From Candidatus Hadersleviella danica (GTDB lineage Bacteria > Chloroflexota > Anaerolineae > Promineifilales > Promineifilaceae), in NCBI GenBank assembly GCA_016711405.1, contig JADJSZ010000029.1, forward strand, positions 1 through 64,000: 64,000 nucleotides of DNA. Reading direction: 5' to 3'. Positions 28,070-37,013 of this stretch are shown here, in pieces; position 1 is the first letter of the stretch; every line of letters starts with the position of its first letter. The position numbers were made by a program, and so were the translations under genes. Below the pieces are notes generated by a model. That model was not told the DNA's origin. It did not search any database and worked only from the letters and a program-made list of their open reading frames with translations.

Positions 28070-28705
28070 ATGAGCAAACATTTTATTCTTGTGGCGGGCA
28101 ATATCGGGTCGGGCAAGACATCTTTAACGGAGCGGGTGGGGGCACGGCTGGGTTGGCGCACGGGTTATGAATCGGTGGCCGATAACCCTTATTTGCCCGA
28201 TTTTTATGGGGATATGCGGAGTTGGTCTTTTCATTTGCAGGTGTTTTTCTTGGGGCACCGGGCGCAACAGCACCAGTTGTTGGCGGCCGACCCGCTCTCG
28301 GCCATTGCCGACCGCAGTATTTACGAGGATGCCCATATTTTTGCCCGCGTGTTACACCATCTGGGCAACTTGAGTGAGCGGGATTACCGTGCGTATCAGG
28401 CGGTTTACGAGTTGGTGGTGGGGGGATTGCCTAAGCCTGATTTGTTGCTTTACCTTAAGGCTCCTGTGCCCGTGTTGTTAGAGCGCATTCAGGCACGCGG
28501 CCGAAGCATGGAGACGGGTATCTCGGCCGATTACCTCGCCCTGCTGGATAGTTTCTATGATGAGTGGTTGGCGCGGTTCGATTTGTGCCCCGTGTTGACC
28601 ATTCACACGAGCAATTTCGACTTTATTCGTTCGCCCAGCCACTTGGATACGGTGGTGGCGCGAGTGCAAGATAAGTTGAGCGGCCGTGAGGATATTGTTT
28701 TGTAG
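28070..28705 (+). CDS. Deoxynucleoside kinase
   Basis: A 211-residue kinase from ATG 28070 (MSKHFILVAGNIGSGKTSLTERV). The P-loop is GNIGSGKTS, followed by GWRTGYESVADNPYLPDFY (substrate-binding Glu), SFHLQVFFLGHR, the ADRSIYED motif (DRS with catalytic residues) and the LID-region Arg in LERIQARGRSME. These features match the dCK/dGK/dNK family, which phosphorylates deoxynucleosides for salvage. Base specificity is not clear. The open frame extends upstream through the poly-G tract, but that part has no conserved sequence. AGTGGTCTTATG is a weak ribosome site. Word repeats follow the stop. Confidence 0.9.
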   Translation: MSKHFILVAGNIGSGKTSLTERVGARLGWRTGYESVADNPYLPDFYGDMRSWSFHLQVFFLGHRAQQHQLLAADPLSAIADRSIYEDAHIFARVLHHLGNLSERDYRAYQAVYELVVGGLPKPDLLLYLKAPVPVLLERIQARGRSMETGISADYLALLDSFYDEWLARFDLCPVLTIHTSNFDFIRSPSHLDTVVARVQDKLSGREDIVL

Positions 28706-28745
28706 CTAAAAGCTAATAGCTATTAGCTAAAAGCTATTAGCTGTA
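28702..28745. repeat. Word-repeat cluster (AGCTAATAGCTATTAGCT)
   Basis: Tandem and palindromic AGCTAATAGC/GCTATTAGCT words directly after the deoxynucleoside kinase stop. They can fold into several alternative small hairpins. Related GCTAACAGCTAATAGCTGA words end the thioesterase gene at about 6685-6703. Confidence 0.6.
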
Positions 28746-28831
28746 AGTTCAGGGTGTCTACGCGCCGCTCGCTTTCTCTCTTCCCTCTTCTCTTTTCTCT
28801 CCTCTCTCTTCTCTCTCCCCAAAAGGTCACA

Positions 28832-29747
28832 ATGAACAAAGAATTATGGTACGGCATTGGCGCGTATGTGTCGTGGGGGCTGTTGCCCATTTATTGGAAG
28901 ATTTTGCATGATGTGCCCGCGATGGAGATTTTGGCGCACCGCATGGTATGGTCACTGTTGTTTGTGGCGGTTTTGCTGGCCTATCAACAGGATTGGCGGG
29001 TGTTGCGCGAGGTGTGGAAACGGCCGCGCACAGTCTTTATTTACTTTGTAGCGGCTCTGTTTTTGGCCATTAACTGGGGAATTTATATCTGGGCGGTCAA
29101 CAATGGGCACGTCATTGATGCGAGTTTGGGCTATTTTATTAACCCCTTGGTGAATGTGTTGTTTGGGGTGCTGTTTTTGGGCGAACGTTTGCGGCCGGTG
29201 CAAATTGTGGCCATCACGCTGGCCCTGTTTGGGGTGCTGTATATGACCTTGGTGGAGGGGCGGGTTCCCTATATTGCGTTGGTGTTGGCTTTTTCGTTTG
29301 GGATTTATGGCCTACTCAAGAAAAAGGCACGTCTGCCCGCGTTGGAGGGGTTTTCGTTGGAGACGGCCTTGTTGTTTTTGCCCGCATTGGGGTATTTATT
29401 GTTCTTGGAGTGGCAAGGCACGGCCGTTTTTGGCCATGCCAGCTTGAGCACCAGCATCTGGTTGGCTCTGACGGGGATTGTCACGGCCACGCCATTGCTC
29501 CTTTTTGCGGCGGCGGCACAAAGTAACGCTCACTACCTTGGGGATTATGCAATACCTTGCCCCCACATTGCAGTTTGCGCTGGGGATTTACTTGTTCCAA
29601 GAAGCGTTTGAGCCGACGCGCTTAGTCGGCTTTGGGTTTATTTGGCTGGCTCTGATTGTGTACACAGGTGAGAGTTATTGGCTCCACCGCCGTTACATGG
29701 CGACTAAAAACGAAACCCCCACCGCACCGCAATCCAGCACACTGTAA
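28832..29747 (+). CDS. rarD: RarD-type EamA transporter (frameshift)
   Basis: Start ATG 28832 (MNKELWYGIGAYVSWGLLPIYWK), the usual RarD N-terminus. Ten membrane helices are expected; visible ones include WSLLFVAVLLAYQ, VFIYFVAALFLAINWGIYIWAV, LGYFINPLVNVLFGVLFLGERL, and IALVLAFSFGIYGLLKK. Frame is lost near 29520 (GCGGCACAAAGTAACG); the other frame continues KVTLTTLGIMQYLAPTLQFALG and IYLFQEAFEPTRLVGFGFIWLAL, the typical RarD C-terminus, to 29747. RarD proteins are drug/metabolite exporters of unknown substrate. A single indel explains the break. The last 44 bp overlap the convergent gene. Confidence 0.85.
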
Positions 29748-30072
29748 GGGTAGGAATGGGCTGGGTGAAGGGGAGGAGAGCCTCCACGGCCGCCATATTG
29801 CGCAACGCCTTCAACCCAAGGCGGTCCAAAATGAGCCAAACAAAGGGAGCGGCTAAGATATCCAACGCCAAATCGAGCAAATCAATGGCCAAGACGATGG
29901 TGAAGGGCACGAGGAGCAATGTTTCCGTGAAATCGGCATCGGGGGGGACATGTACCTTGCGCACTTGGCGCACGGCAAAGCCGATGACCAACAAAAAGCC
30001 GAGAAAACTCAGCCCCATAATGCTCAGGACAATGGTGAAGTAGGTGTTCCAGTCAAATTCGCTAATACTCAT
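29704..30072 (-). CDS. Small membrane protein of unknown function
   Basis: About 122 residues from ATG 30070-30072 (MSISEFDWNTYFTIVLSIMG). It has two or three membrane segments (YFTIVLSIMGLSFLGFLLVIG, LLLVPFTIVLAIDLLDLALD, LTVCWIAVRW) and a basic loop RQVRKVHVPPDADFTE. No family is recognised. The 3' end overlaps the 3' end of rarD by 44 bp. The open frame upstream of 30072 is made of GTGAAAAGG words and is not taken as coding. It may form a unit with the DUF456 gene upstream. Confidence 0.65.
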   Translation of the reverse strand: MSISEFDWNTYFTIVLSIMGLSFLGFLLVIGFAVRQVRKVHVPPDADFTETLLLVPFTIVLAIDLLDLALDILAAPFVWLILDRLGLKALRNMAAVEALLPFTQPIPTLTVCWIAVRWGFRF

Positions 30073-30089
30073 GAAGCCTCGGGAGGGGT

Positions 30090-30190
30090 AGAAGGTGAAA
30101 AGGTGAAAGGTGAAAGGTGAAAGGTGAAAAGTCGCTACGTGGTCAAACTTTTCACTTTTCACTTTTTACTTTTCACTTTTAACTTTTTAC
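30090..30190. repeat. Word-repeat hairpin (GGTGAAAAGGTGAAAGG family)
   Basis: Left arm with five GGTGAAA words (30093-30130) and right arm with CTTTTCACTTTTCAC words (30148-30190) pair over tens of bases. It lies between two same-strand membrane genes. Confidence 0.75.
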
Positions 30191-30687
30191 AAAACTTGCC
30201 ACAAAAAGACGACCATAATAAAGATAGCCCCGATGAGGCGCACGGCCGTGGAAACACCCCACCCGACCAGCCCACCCAAGCCAGCCGTAATTGCTTTGTT
30301 CCAATCTTCATAGCGCAAGTATTCGGCATAAAGCACCCCGCCGACATAGCCAGCCACCCCGCCGATAAGGCTACCGAGAACGGGGACGATGGAACCGAGG
30401 ATGAAGCCGACCACGCCACCAACCATGCCCCACAACATGCTTTTCATGGAAGCGCCGCCTGCTTTGGCGCCGAGGAGAGGAAGCCAAATATCGGCCGTGC
30501 CCGTGCCCACCGCCACCAACATCAGAAAAACTGTCAGCCCGACGCTAATGCTTTGGAACCCTTCGGCCCATGCGTAGCCCACGGCCGCTAACCCCACAAT
30601 GACAGTGCCGGGTAAGAGCGGCAATATCGTCCCCGCCACCCCAATCAGCATAATAATTATCGTTACCACCAATGCCCATGTTGGCAT
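30187..30687 (-). CDS. DUF456-family membrane protein
   Basis: About 166 residues from ATG 30685-30687 (MPTWALVVTIIIMLIGVAGT), with CGGAGGTTCTT as ribosome site. The DUF456 pattern is clear: ILPLLPGTVIVGLAAVGYAWAEG near the N-terminus, then glycine-rich helices (MLWGMVGGVVGFILGSIVP, LGSLIGGVAGYVGGVLYAEYL) and a C-terminal helix (VRLIGAIFIMVVFLW). The function of this family is unknown. A word-repeat hairpin follows at 30090 and another precedes it at 30745. Confidence 0.88.
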   Translation of the reverse strand: MPTWALVVTIIIMLIGVAGTILPLLPGTVIVGLAAVGYAWAEGFQSISVGLTVFLMLVAVGTGTADIWLPLLGAKAGGASMKSMLWGMVGGVVGFILGSIVPVLGSLIGGVAGYVGGVLYAEYLRYEDWNKAITAGLGGLVGWGVSTAVRLIGAIFIMVVFLWQVL

Positions 30688-30744
30688 AAGAACCTCCGTG
30701 TTGTGAAATATGCTTTTCACGGTCACAATCTCGCATTTTGTTTA

Positions 30745-30790
30745 TTGGTGTACTGGTGTATTTGTGTATTTTAATACACCAGTACACCAA
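30745..30790. repeat. Perfect 18-bp inverted repeat (GTGTACTGGTGTA family)
   Basis: TTGGTGTACTGGTGTATT (30745-30762) and AATACACCAGTACACCAA (30773-30790) are exact reverse complements with a 10-nt loop. It lies upstream of the DUF456 gene. The remaining DNA to 31158 has no convincing gene; a 35-codon open frame from about 30822 has no recognisable motif. Confidence 0.85.
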
Positions 30791-31014
30791 TAGACTTATA
30801 CACCAACATCAAAATATCCATTTATGATGACCGTGAGTATGACTGTTGGTTGCTCTGTCCCAAAGGGCAAAGCGTATCCTCCACTACGTAAAATCATCCC
30901 ACAACTGCGCAAAGCCGCCCAACTTGCTTAGAGAGGGGGTGCTGGGGGCGGGATGGGGCCACGGCCGATGGCGTGCAGGTGTCCCATTGTCCACCTTAAC
31001 GGAGGCGGCCGAAT

Positions 31015-31043
31015 CGTAGGGGCAACCCTTGTGGTTGCCCTAA
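31015..31043. repeat. 29-bp intergenic repeat with internal hairpin
   Basis: The sequence starting CGTAGGGGCAACCCTTGTGG and ending GTTGCCCTAA is identical at 48930-48958. GGGGCAACC-CTTGT-GGTTGCCCT forms a hairpin. A partial inverted partner, CCTGCCCCTACAAGG, follows at about 31102-31116, so this may be one end of a small non-autonomous element. Confidence 0.7.
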
Positions 31044-31158
31044 AATCTTGGTTCCCCTGAGATTTGCGGGCAAAGCCTATTTATTCCTGAAGAAAGACAA
31101 GACCTGCCCCTACAAGGCTTCTAATCCCCACGACGTAGGCTTAAATTATGGGAGAAAT

Positions 31159-31407
31159 CACTTAAGTGATTGCAGGAATCATTTAAGTGTTTATAGGAAT
31201 CGTTTAAGTGTTTGTAGGAATCGTTTAAGTGTTTGCAGGAATCATTTAAGTGTTTGCAGGAATCGTTTAAGTATTTGCAGGAATCGTTTAAGTATTTGCA
31301 GGAATCATTTAAGTGTTTGCAGGAATCGTTTAAGTATTTGCAGGAATCGTTTAAGTGTTTGCAGGAATCGTTTAAGTGTTTGCAGGAATCGTTTAAGTGT
31401 TTGCGAC
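31159..31407 (+). repeat. 21-bp tandem array 2 (11 full units plus a partial one)
   Basis: Exact 21-bp units of the type CGTTTAAGTGTTTGCAGGAA+T, alternating CGT and CAT at the start and GTGTTT or GTATTT inside. The first unit contains the perfect palindrome CACTTAAGTG. Open frames of 120 and 135 codons across the array on both strands are an effect of the 21-bp period. No gene is seen from 31408 to 31704. Confidence 0.95.
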
Positions 31408-31704
31408 TAAAACTTAAGCCAAAACAGTTCCAATATACGGCCAAAGCGATTAGAGAAATTTCTTTACGCCTGCGCTTATCTGCGCCTTCTCCCTTATTGT
31501 CAGCAAATCTCCCTTCACTTTTAATCACCCCCCTGACCTTTCTCCCCCCTTTACATTTGCTTTATCATACCTTACAATCTTAGGCATTGTGCGCTATTTG
31601 ACTACCCCCAAAGCTGTCTGTTTTTAACCCAATCTCCCGCCTCCCCAGCGGGGAGAATAACCGTCCAAAGCGCATTTACTTACCCTTCGCGCATAACAAG
31701 AGGA

Positions 31705-32082
31705 ATGATGAACAATCCCAAAACAATGTATCGCCTAGCCGTCACTCTCACCCTAATCACGGCTTTCATGCTCATCTGGCTTAGTCTGGGAGTCGGCATT
31801 ATTGTGGGATGGAGACCGAGCCAATGCCATGTATTTGCTGTCGTTGCCATTGGTTTTATGGAGCATTGCTGGCCGTTTCGGCCGTTGGGCGTCCCGCGCC
31901 CTGCGGGCATGGCCCTTGCCCAAACAGTAATCGCCATCAGCTGTGGTTGCCAAATTAGGCTATCGTGGAGCGGCCCTCGAGTTAATTCTACTCAAGGCTT
32001 TGTGGTTATGTTTGGCGGCGCGGCGGCTGTTTCATCGTTCGGCTCAAGCCCAGCCTACCTTGGGCACAGTTTAACCCCCTAA
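31705..32082 (+). pseudogene. Small four-helix membrane protein, frameshifted
   Basis: Starts MMNNPKTMYRLAVTLTLITA, a first membrane segment. The reading then alternates between frames: one frame gives GDGDRANAMYLLSLPLVLWS, the annotated frame gives FRPLGVPRPAGMALAQTVIA, and the other again gives LGYRGAALELILL, then FVVMFGGAA. Combined, these match the layout of a common uncharacterised membrane family (G-D-x-A-N-x-M-Y, then R-F-R-P-x-G-M-A-R-A-L-x-A-x-A-L-A-Q). At least two indels are needed. Either a pseudogene or affected by sequencing errors. Function unknown. Confidence 0.5.
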
Positions 32083-32123
32083 CGCGTCGGTTTGAGCCGA
32101 TGGCTACAAACCTAAAAACATTA

Positions 32124-32153
32124 TTGACAACAAAACATCGCTTATGGTACATT
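32124..32153 (+). promoter_or_regulatory. Possible sigma-70-type promoter for the mini-ORF
   Basis: TTGACA at 32124-32129 and TACATT at 32148-32153 with an 18-bp spacer, about 58 bp before the ATG at 32212. The -35 is a perfect match; the -10 matches four of six. Confidence 0.45.
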
Positions 32154-32211
32154 TCCGTGGGCTGAAGCCAAACTTATCAACCACTAAATCCTAAGTAAGG
32201 AGGAATATCAG

Positions 32212-32283
32212 ATGAAAGTCTTTGTCATAACAACCAGTGCCACGCCAATCATCGGGTCTGTTCCTCTGCGCCACATTATTTAG
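32212..32283 (+). CDS. 23-residue mini-ORF with strong ribosome-binding site
   Basis: ATG at 32212 is preceded by AAGGAGGAATATCAG, the strongest Shine-Dalgarno match I noticed in the window. It encodes MKVFVITTSATPIIGSVP followed by LRHII and a TAG. A possible promoter lies upstream (32124-32153), and a stable hairpin with a T-tract follows at 32310-32344, so the tiny unit has promoter, ribosome site, ORF and terminator. It could be a small protein, a leader peptide, or the remnant of a longer gene. No peptide family is recognised, and there are no modification enzymes next to it; the RIO1 kinase gene follows. Confidence 0.45.
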   Translation: MKVFVITTSATPIIGSVPLRHII

Positions 32284-32309
32284 CGGTTCCCCTTCGCTAA
32301 GTTTTCCCC

Positions 32310-32344
32310 ACGGCCGTAGGAATTCCCTACGGCCGTTTTGTTTT
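32310..32344 (+). terminator. Rho-independent terminator built on ACGGCCGT
   Basis: ACGGCCGTAGG-loop-CCTACGGCCGT, an 11-bp stem made from the genome's common palindrome, followed by TTTTGTTTT. It ends the mini-ORF transcript. Confidence 0.85.
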
Positions 32345-32437
32345 CCCCCCTCCCCCTTCAACCCAAACGGCTAACGGATGGCGCCCTTCGCGTTCGGCTT
32401 CGTGTTGTCTCGCGGCACTGGTTTGCTCTTTAAGAGT

Positions 32438-32505
32438 CTCTCAGTCTATCAGTCTGTCAGTCGCAATCTGCTGACCGACTGAAAGACTGAAAGACTGAAT
32501 GCATG
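32438..32505. repeat. Word-repeat hairpin (CAGTCTATCAGTCTGTCAGTC)
   Basis: Left words TCTCAGTCTATCAGTCTGTC pair with right words GACCGACTGAAAGACTGAAA. It lies just upstream of the RIO1 gene, so it is in or near its leader, not at a gene end. The likely RIO1 start at 32548 is downstream of it. Confidence 0.7.
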
Positions 32506-32547
32506 AATGCTAACCAACTAAACGACTTATTTTGGAGAAAACAAACC

Positions 32548-33513
32548 ATGACTTCCCACCTTCTCAACTGGGAAACCGAAGACGAATACGAAGCAATGGC
32601 CGAACGCTACATCAAAAACGGCCGTGCCAACAAACTCAGCCGCGCCCAGCAAGCCCAACGGCAAGCGGTGATGGCCACCTTGGCGGATGAAAGCGAACAA
32701 ACGGCCGATTTTCACCCCACCTACCTGCGCAATTTTGACCCCAAGCACCACGAATACACATGGCTCCTCGAATCGCTCGGGGGGTTCTACCACGACAAAG
32801 TGTTGGATGATATTTTGCGAATGGTGAAGGGGGGTAAAGAAGCCAACGTCTACGTTTGCACAGGCACACCCGCCACAGGACACGAGTTAATCGCGGCCAA
32901 AGTGTATCGGCCGCGCATGTTGCGCAGTCTCAGCAACGATGCCATCTACAAAGAAGGGCGTTCGGCCAAAGATGAGGCGGGGCAGGAGATACGCGGCGGC
33001 CGTTTGCGGCGTGCCCTCCTCAAAAAGACAACCTTTGGCCAAAAAGTGGATTTTGCCACGTGGATTACGCACGAGTATCAAGTCCAAACGGCCTTGCACG
33101 AGGCGGGTGCGGCCGTGCCCAAGCCGCTCGCCCAACGGGGCAACACCATTCTCATGTCCTACTTGGGCGATAGACACACGGCCGCGCCCACCCTGCACGA
33201 TATCCGCCTCCCTGCGGCCTCTGCGCCCCCCCTGTTCGATGAAATCATGCGCAACATCGAACTGTTTCTGGCCCATCACACCGTTCACGGCGACCTTTCC
33301 CCCTACAATATCCTCTATTGGCAAGGAGAAGTCACCCTCATAGACTTCCCCCAGATGGTAGATGCGCGGATTAACCCCCACGCCTTCAAACTGCTCCAGC
33401 GCGACATTCAGCGCGTGGTGGATTACTTCGCCCCGCTCGGCCTGCGCGACCGTGCCCCCGACTTAGCGGCCGATTTGTGGGAACGCTACATGGGTGGCGA
33501 ACTCGGTGAATGA
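32548..33513 (+). CDS. RIO1-family serine/threonine protein kinase
   Basis: About 321 residues from ATG 32548 (MTSHLLNWETEDEYEAMAER), with GGAG 11 bp upstream; an ATG at 32503 lies closer to the word repeat. RIO signatures: the glycine-poor loop MVKGGKEANVYVC, AAKVYRP with the ATP-binding Lys, the catalytic VHGDLSPYNILYW and the metal-binding LIDFPQ. RIO1 kinases in eukaryotes and archaea act in small-ribosomal-subunit maturation; bacterial members are less well understood. It lies alone downstream of the mini-ORF. Length is typical of the bacterial group. Confidence 0.92.
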   Translation: MTSHLLNWETEDEYEAMAERYIKNGRANKLSRAQQAQRQAVMATLADESEQTADFHPTYLRNFDPKHHEYTWLLESLGGFYHDKVLDDILRMVKGGKEANVYVCTGTPATGHELIAAKVYRPRMLRSLSNDAIYKEGRSAKDEAGQEIRGGRLRRALLKKTTFGQKVDFATWITHEYQVQTALHEAGAAVPKPLAQRGNTILMSYLGDRHTAAPTLHDIRLPAASAPPLFDEIMRNIELFLAHHTVHGDLSPYNILYWQGEVTLIDFPQMVDARINPHAFKLLQRDIQRVVDYFAPLGLRDRAPDLAADLWERYMGGELGE

Positions 33514-33539
33514 AAGAGCAGTCGTTAGGGAAGTTACTC

Positions 33540-33625
33540 GTTATTCGTTATTCGTTATTGGGAATTGCCGCCGCCTCAGCATCACCAGTAACGAATAACC
33601 AATAACCAATAACGAATAACCAATA
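33540..33625. repeat. Word-repeat hairpin (GTTATTCGTTATTGG / CCAATAACGAATAAC)
   Basis: Left words TTATTCGTTATTCGTTATTG (33540-33560) pair with right words AACGAATAACCAATAACCAA (33590-33625). It forms the 3' end of the beta-helix gene on the minus strand, where its words are translated as repeated VIGYSLL. Confidence 0.8.
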
Positions 33626-36600
33626 ACTCGCCACGAACCAGTTGTACTTCCCACCCCCACGGCCGACATCACCACGGCCGTGGGTGGCCTCACCTGCGCC
33701 TCAAAAGAAACAACAGGCACATCTACCCCATTGACCACCACTTCGGCCGTGGTGCTGGGCAAATAAAGCCCCGCTAAAACATCACCCGAAAGCGTTAATT
33801 GGTAAGTGCCAATCGGCAACCTTTCAAGGCGATACACGCCAACTTCATCGGTCACAGTTTCCAGCAAAATGGGATCCAAGGGCAGGGAAAGCCCTGTCGC
33901 GGCGCTCCTATCTAGCCCGGCCAAATTTACCACCACCCCCGCTAAAGGAGCATCGTCCAACGTCACAATCCCGCTCACACTCAGCAAATCGGCCGTGCAA
34001 TACCCATTGCCCGGCATGTGCCGCGCCGTAATCAAACGCGGCCCATACCGTTGCCCATCTAACGAGAACAACACCTCCCCCCAAAACACATCCACCTGCG
34101 TCGCACAAACTGGCAACGACACCGTCATCGTCACCGTCTCACCCGCTGGAATCACCACCTCATCCACATAGTCAAACAAAATTTGGTGGTCAATCACCTC
34201 ATCCAGCTTCATATAAGAAGCCATCCCCACTTCCCACGCACAAAAAGCCGTCGAACTATTCGTCACAAACGACTGCGTGGCAGGCCCATTCAGGTAGCCA
34301 CGTAAATCAGCTCGTGGGTCATCACACGTCGGCGCATTGGTAAACATACACGTCACTACATCGCCAGCCTCCACACCCAAACTCACCCCATTGGGGATGC
34401 TACTGCTTTCCCCCCCCGTACAACTCACCCCCACCAAGCCCCAATTCGCCAATTCCTTCTCCACGATGTTGTAATTGCCCGGCAACACCGTAAAACTGAT
34501 GGATTCGCTGGCCTTAATCCCGAAATTGCCCAAGTCGCCCTCGAATTTGAAGTTAACCGTGGGGTTGGCGGGCACATCCACGGCCGTTTTGGCAATTATA
34601 ATCGTCGCGTGAGTTGGTTCCGTCCCACAATCGCCCGTTGGCAACCCCTCTGCATTCAGCCACGGGCAAAAAAGCACAGCGGCCGACACGGCATCGCCAC
34701 TGCCACTGCCCGCTCCACTTGGGCCACTGTCGTCGCCCCACCAATTGTGGGTCGCTACCACTTCCTGAGGGCTATGATTAATCACGCCGCCAGAAGCGGA
34801 GCCATCATCTCCCCCATAAACGGGCACATTGCCCACAATATCCGCCTGTTGAATCATCACGCCACTCAGCCCAACGTTGCTTTGCCCCGCCCCCCCCAAG
34901 CGAATGCCACGTTCGTTGCCGCTAAAACTCCCCCCAATTACGGTGACATGCGTTACAACGGCCGTCTCCCCCAACCGAATACTGAAGCCCGCCCCTTCGC
35001 GCATCCCCAACCCATTGCCGCTCATGGTCACATTGGCAAAGAGGAGGTTTTCGGCCGTGCCCTCAGCCAAATTCAGGTCAAACCCCGCCCCCACTCGGCC
35101 GCACCCAAGGTGCTATTCGCCCCATTGCCCGTTAGCATCACATTCTCCAAGCTCACATTGGCCAGCTTCTCGGCGTAAATGCCCGCCACGTCGTTGTCAT
35201 TAAACTCACTGTCGCTCACATTCAAGTCGCGCACGTGTGAACTTCCCCCCAACTGGGCAAAATGCCAGCCATACGCCAAATCGTTAAAGGCGGAGTTGCT
35301 CACCTCGAGATAGTGGAGGGAAGCGGCCGTGCCCACCCTCAGCCCCACCTCGTTCTCGCTTGCCGTGTCGTCGTTTGCGCCAACCACCTGCACGTTATCC
35401 AACCGCACATAAGAAACGGTGCCGCTGAGCACGTCAAGCCCCGCCACATTGACAGGTTCCACGCGCAAATTTTGCAATAAAATGGGGTCGGCGGCCGATT
35501 CCCCCGAGGCGGCGAGGGTGAGCACGGCCGTTTCACTCCCCTTACGCAAAATCGTGTTGCTGGCTGGGTCGGCTCCACTCCCCATCCCAATCAAAGCGAG
35601 ATGCTTATTGACCGTAAAACTTTCGGGGTAAATCCCCGCCATAAAGCGAATGACACTGCCGGGAGGGGCATAGTTCACGGCCGTTTGAATGCGCATCACC
35701 CCGCCATACGGCCCCACCCAAAAATCACCCGAAGCAATATCATTCACATAGGAATCTTGGGGCGTGGGCAAGTTCAGCGCAAACTGCACCGCCTCGGCCA
35801 AATTGGGCTGGTAATAGGTGAAGTTTGGCGCATCGGCACGAAAGGTATGGTTGCGCACCGTGAACGTAAAATCAGGCGCACTTAAATTGGTGATGGGCAC
35901 AGGGTTGGCGGGGTCGCCAAAATTGCCCATTTGCGTATACAGCTTAATCGGCTCGGCAAAACTCACCCCGTTCAAGTTAATGTTGTTGGAGCCGATGGGA
36001 TAAGTTTGCCCCAGTGTGTAAATGGCAAACGCCCCCCACACATTGCCGCTGGTGGTCAAGTTGGTGGCCAGCACATCATTGCTGTCCATCAGGGCAAAGC
36101 CATTGCCCACCATCGCCCCACTCACCGCCACATCCTGCAACACAACGTCGTTGGCACCATGCAGATATACGCCCGTGCGCTGGGAATTTTGGACAATGAT
36201 TTGGCTAATCGTGATATGGGAAGCTCCGTCAACGCGCAAGCCATAGCCCGCTATCCCCGCCGCCCCGCGCAGGGTCATCCCCGACAAGGAGACATTATCG
36301 GCCGTGACCCGAATCGTGGCTTGGTTCAATCCGGTCGCATCCACCACCACCCCGCTGGCACTACTGCCCACCACCGTTACGGCTTTGTTGATGAGCAACG
36401 CTTCGGCATAGGTTCCCGCCGCCACCGTCAGCAAATCATTCGGCGCGGCATCCACAAGTGCATCTTGGATGCGGCAATAGGTGACGGCATAAGGGTTGGC
36501 CTGCCCACTGCCCGTCACGCAATCGGCCGCGCCTTGGTTCACCACCACCACGGCCGCCTGCACCTCGGCCGTGGCAGGCCAACCCCACCACACCCCAACC

Positions 36601-36656
36601 AGTGCCACAACTAGCCAGCGCCAAACGCGCATTCGCTTCCAACTCAAATGGGACAT
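33541..36656 (-). CDS. Large secreted parallel beta-helix surface protein (frameshift)
   Basis: Reads from MSHLSWKRMRVWRWLVVALV (signal peptide) at 36656. The first 500 residues are a right-handed beta-helix of the NosD/pectate-lyase type: many short repeats such as DNVSLSGMTLRGAAG, HITISQIIVQNSQRTGVYL and VRLDNVQVVGANDDT. Frame changes near 35085-35095 (GAAEWGRGLT to GAGFDLNLAEG), after which the helix continues, with NWWGDDSGPSG, a DUF11/SdrC-like Cys-containing domain, and a carboxypeptidase-regulatory-like Ig domain (VSGIVTLDDAPLAGVVVNLAG). The C-terminus VIGYSLLVIGYSLLVMLRRR is a membrane anchor with basic tail made of repeat-derived sequence. About 1,030 residues in all. Likely an adhesin or surface glycan-binding protein. 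Confidence 0.82.
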
Positions 36657-37013
36657 CTTCTGATACTCCTAAATATCCTGCTGGTGGATAACTATACGCA
36701 CTCAGCCATACGCATGATCAGTATCGGCCTATTGTGTATTTCAATACATACCGAATAAACGAATAAACAAATGCCAGCTTATGACTATGGAAAGTAAGTG
36801 GGCACACAGTGTGGCCAAAGCAGGGCGGTGTGGTGTGGGTGAGTTTAAAGCAGGCGGGGGGCTTTCCCGTTGTCGAAAAACAGGATGCGTGACCCTAAAT
36901 AGTACTAAAGGTCCATTTTCTACATAAAATGGTACGGAATGAACCTTACGAAAATTCTTACGCAATGAGCTAAACTTACGGCCAATCTTACAAATACGGC
37001 ACAAACGAACGCC
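36657..37013. other. Divergent promoter region between beta-helix gene and enolase-family gene
   Basis: A 357-bp region without a gene. It has A/T-rich stretches (TTGTGTATTTCAATACATAC near 36735), a GGTCCATTTTCTACATAAAA-type segment near 36911, and three spaced TTACG motifs (36950-36990). One or more promoters are expected, but no clear -35/-10 pair is seen. Confidence 0.35.

Noticed and set aside
30822..30929. 35-codon open frame (MMTVSMTVGCSVPKG...)
   Set aside because: No ribosome-binding site, no recognised motif, and no supporting neighbours.
31048..31583. Open frames of 116-135 codons across array 2
   Set aside because: Same period effect as array 1; both strands open, low-complexity product.
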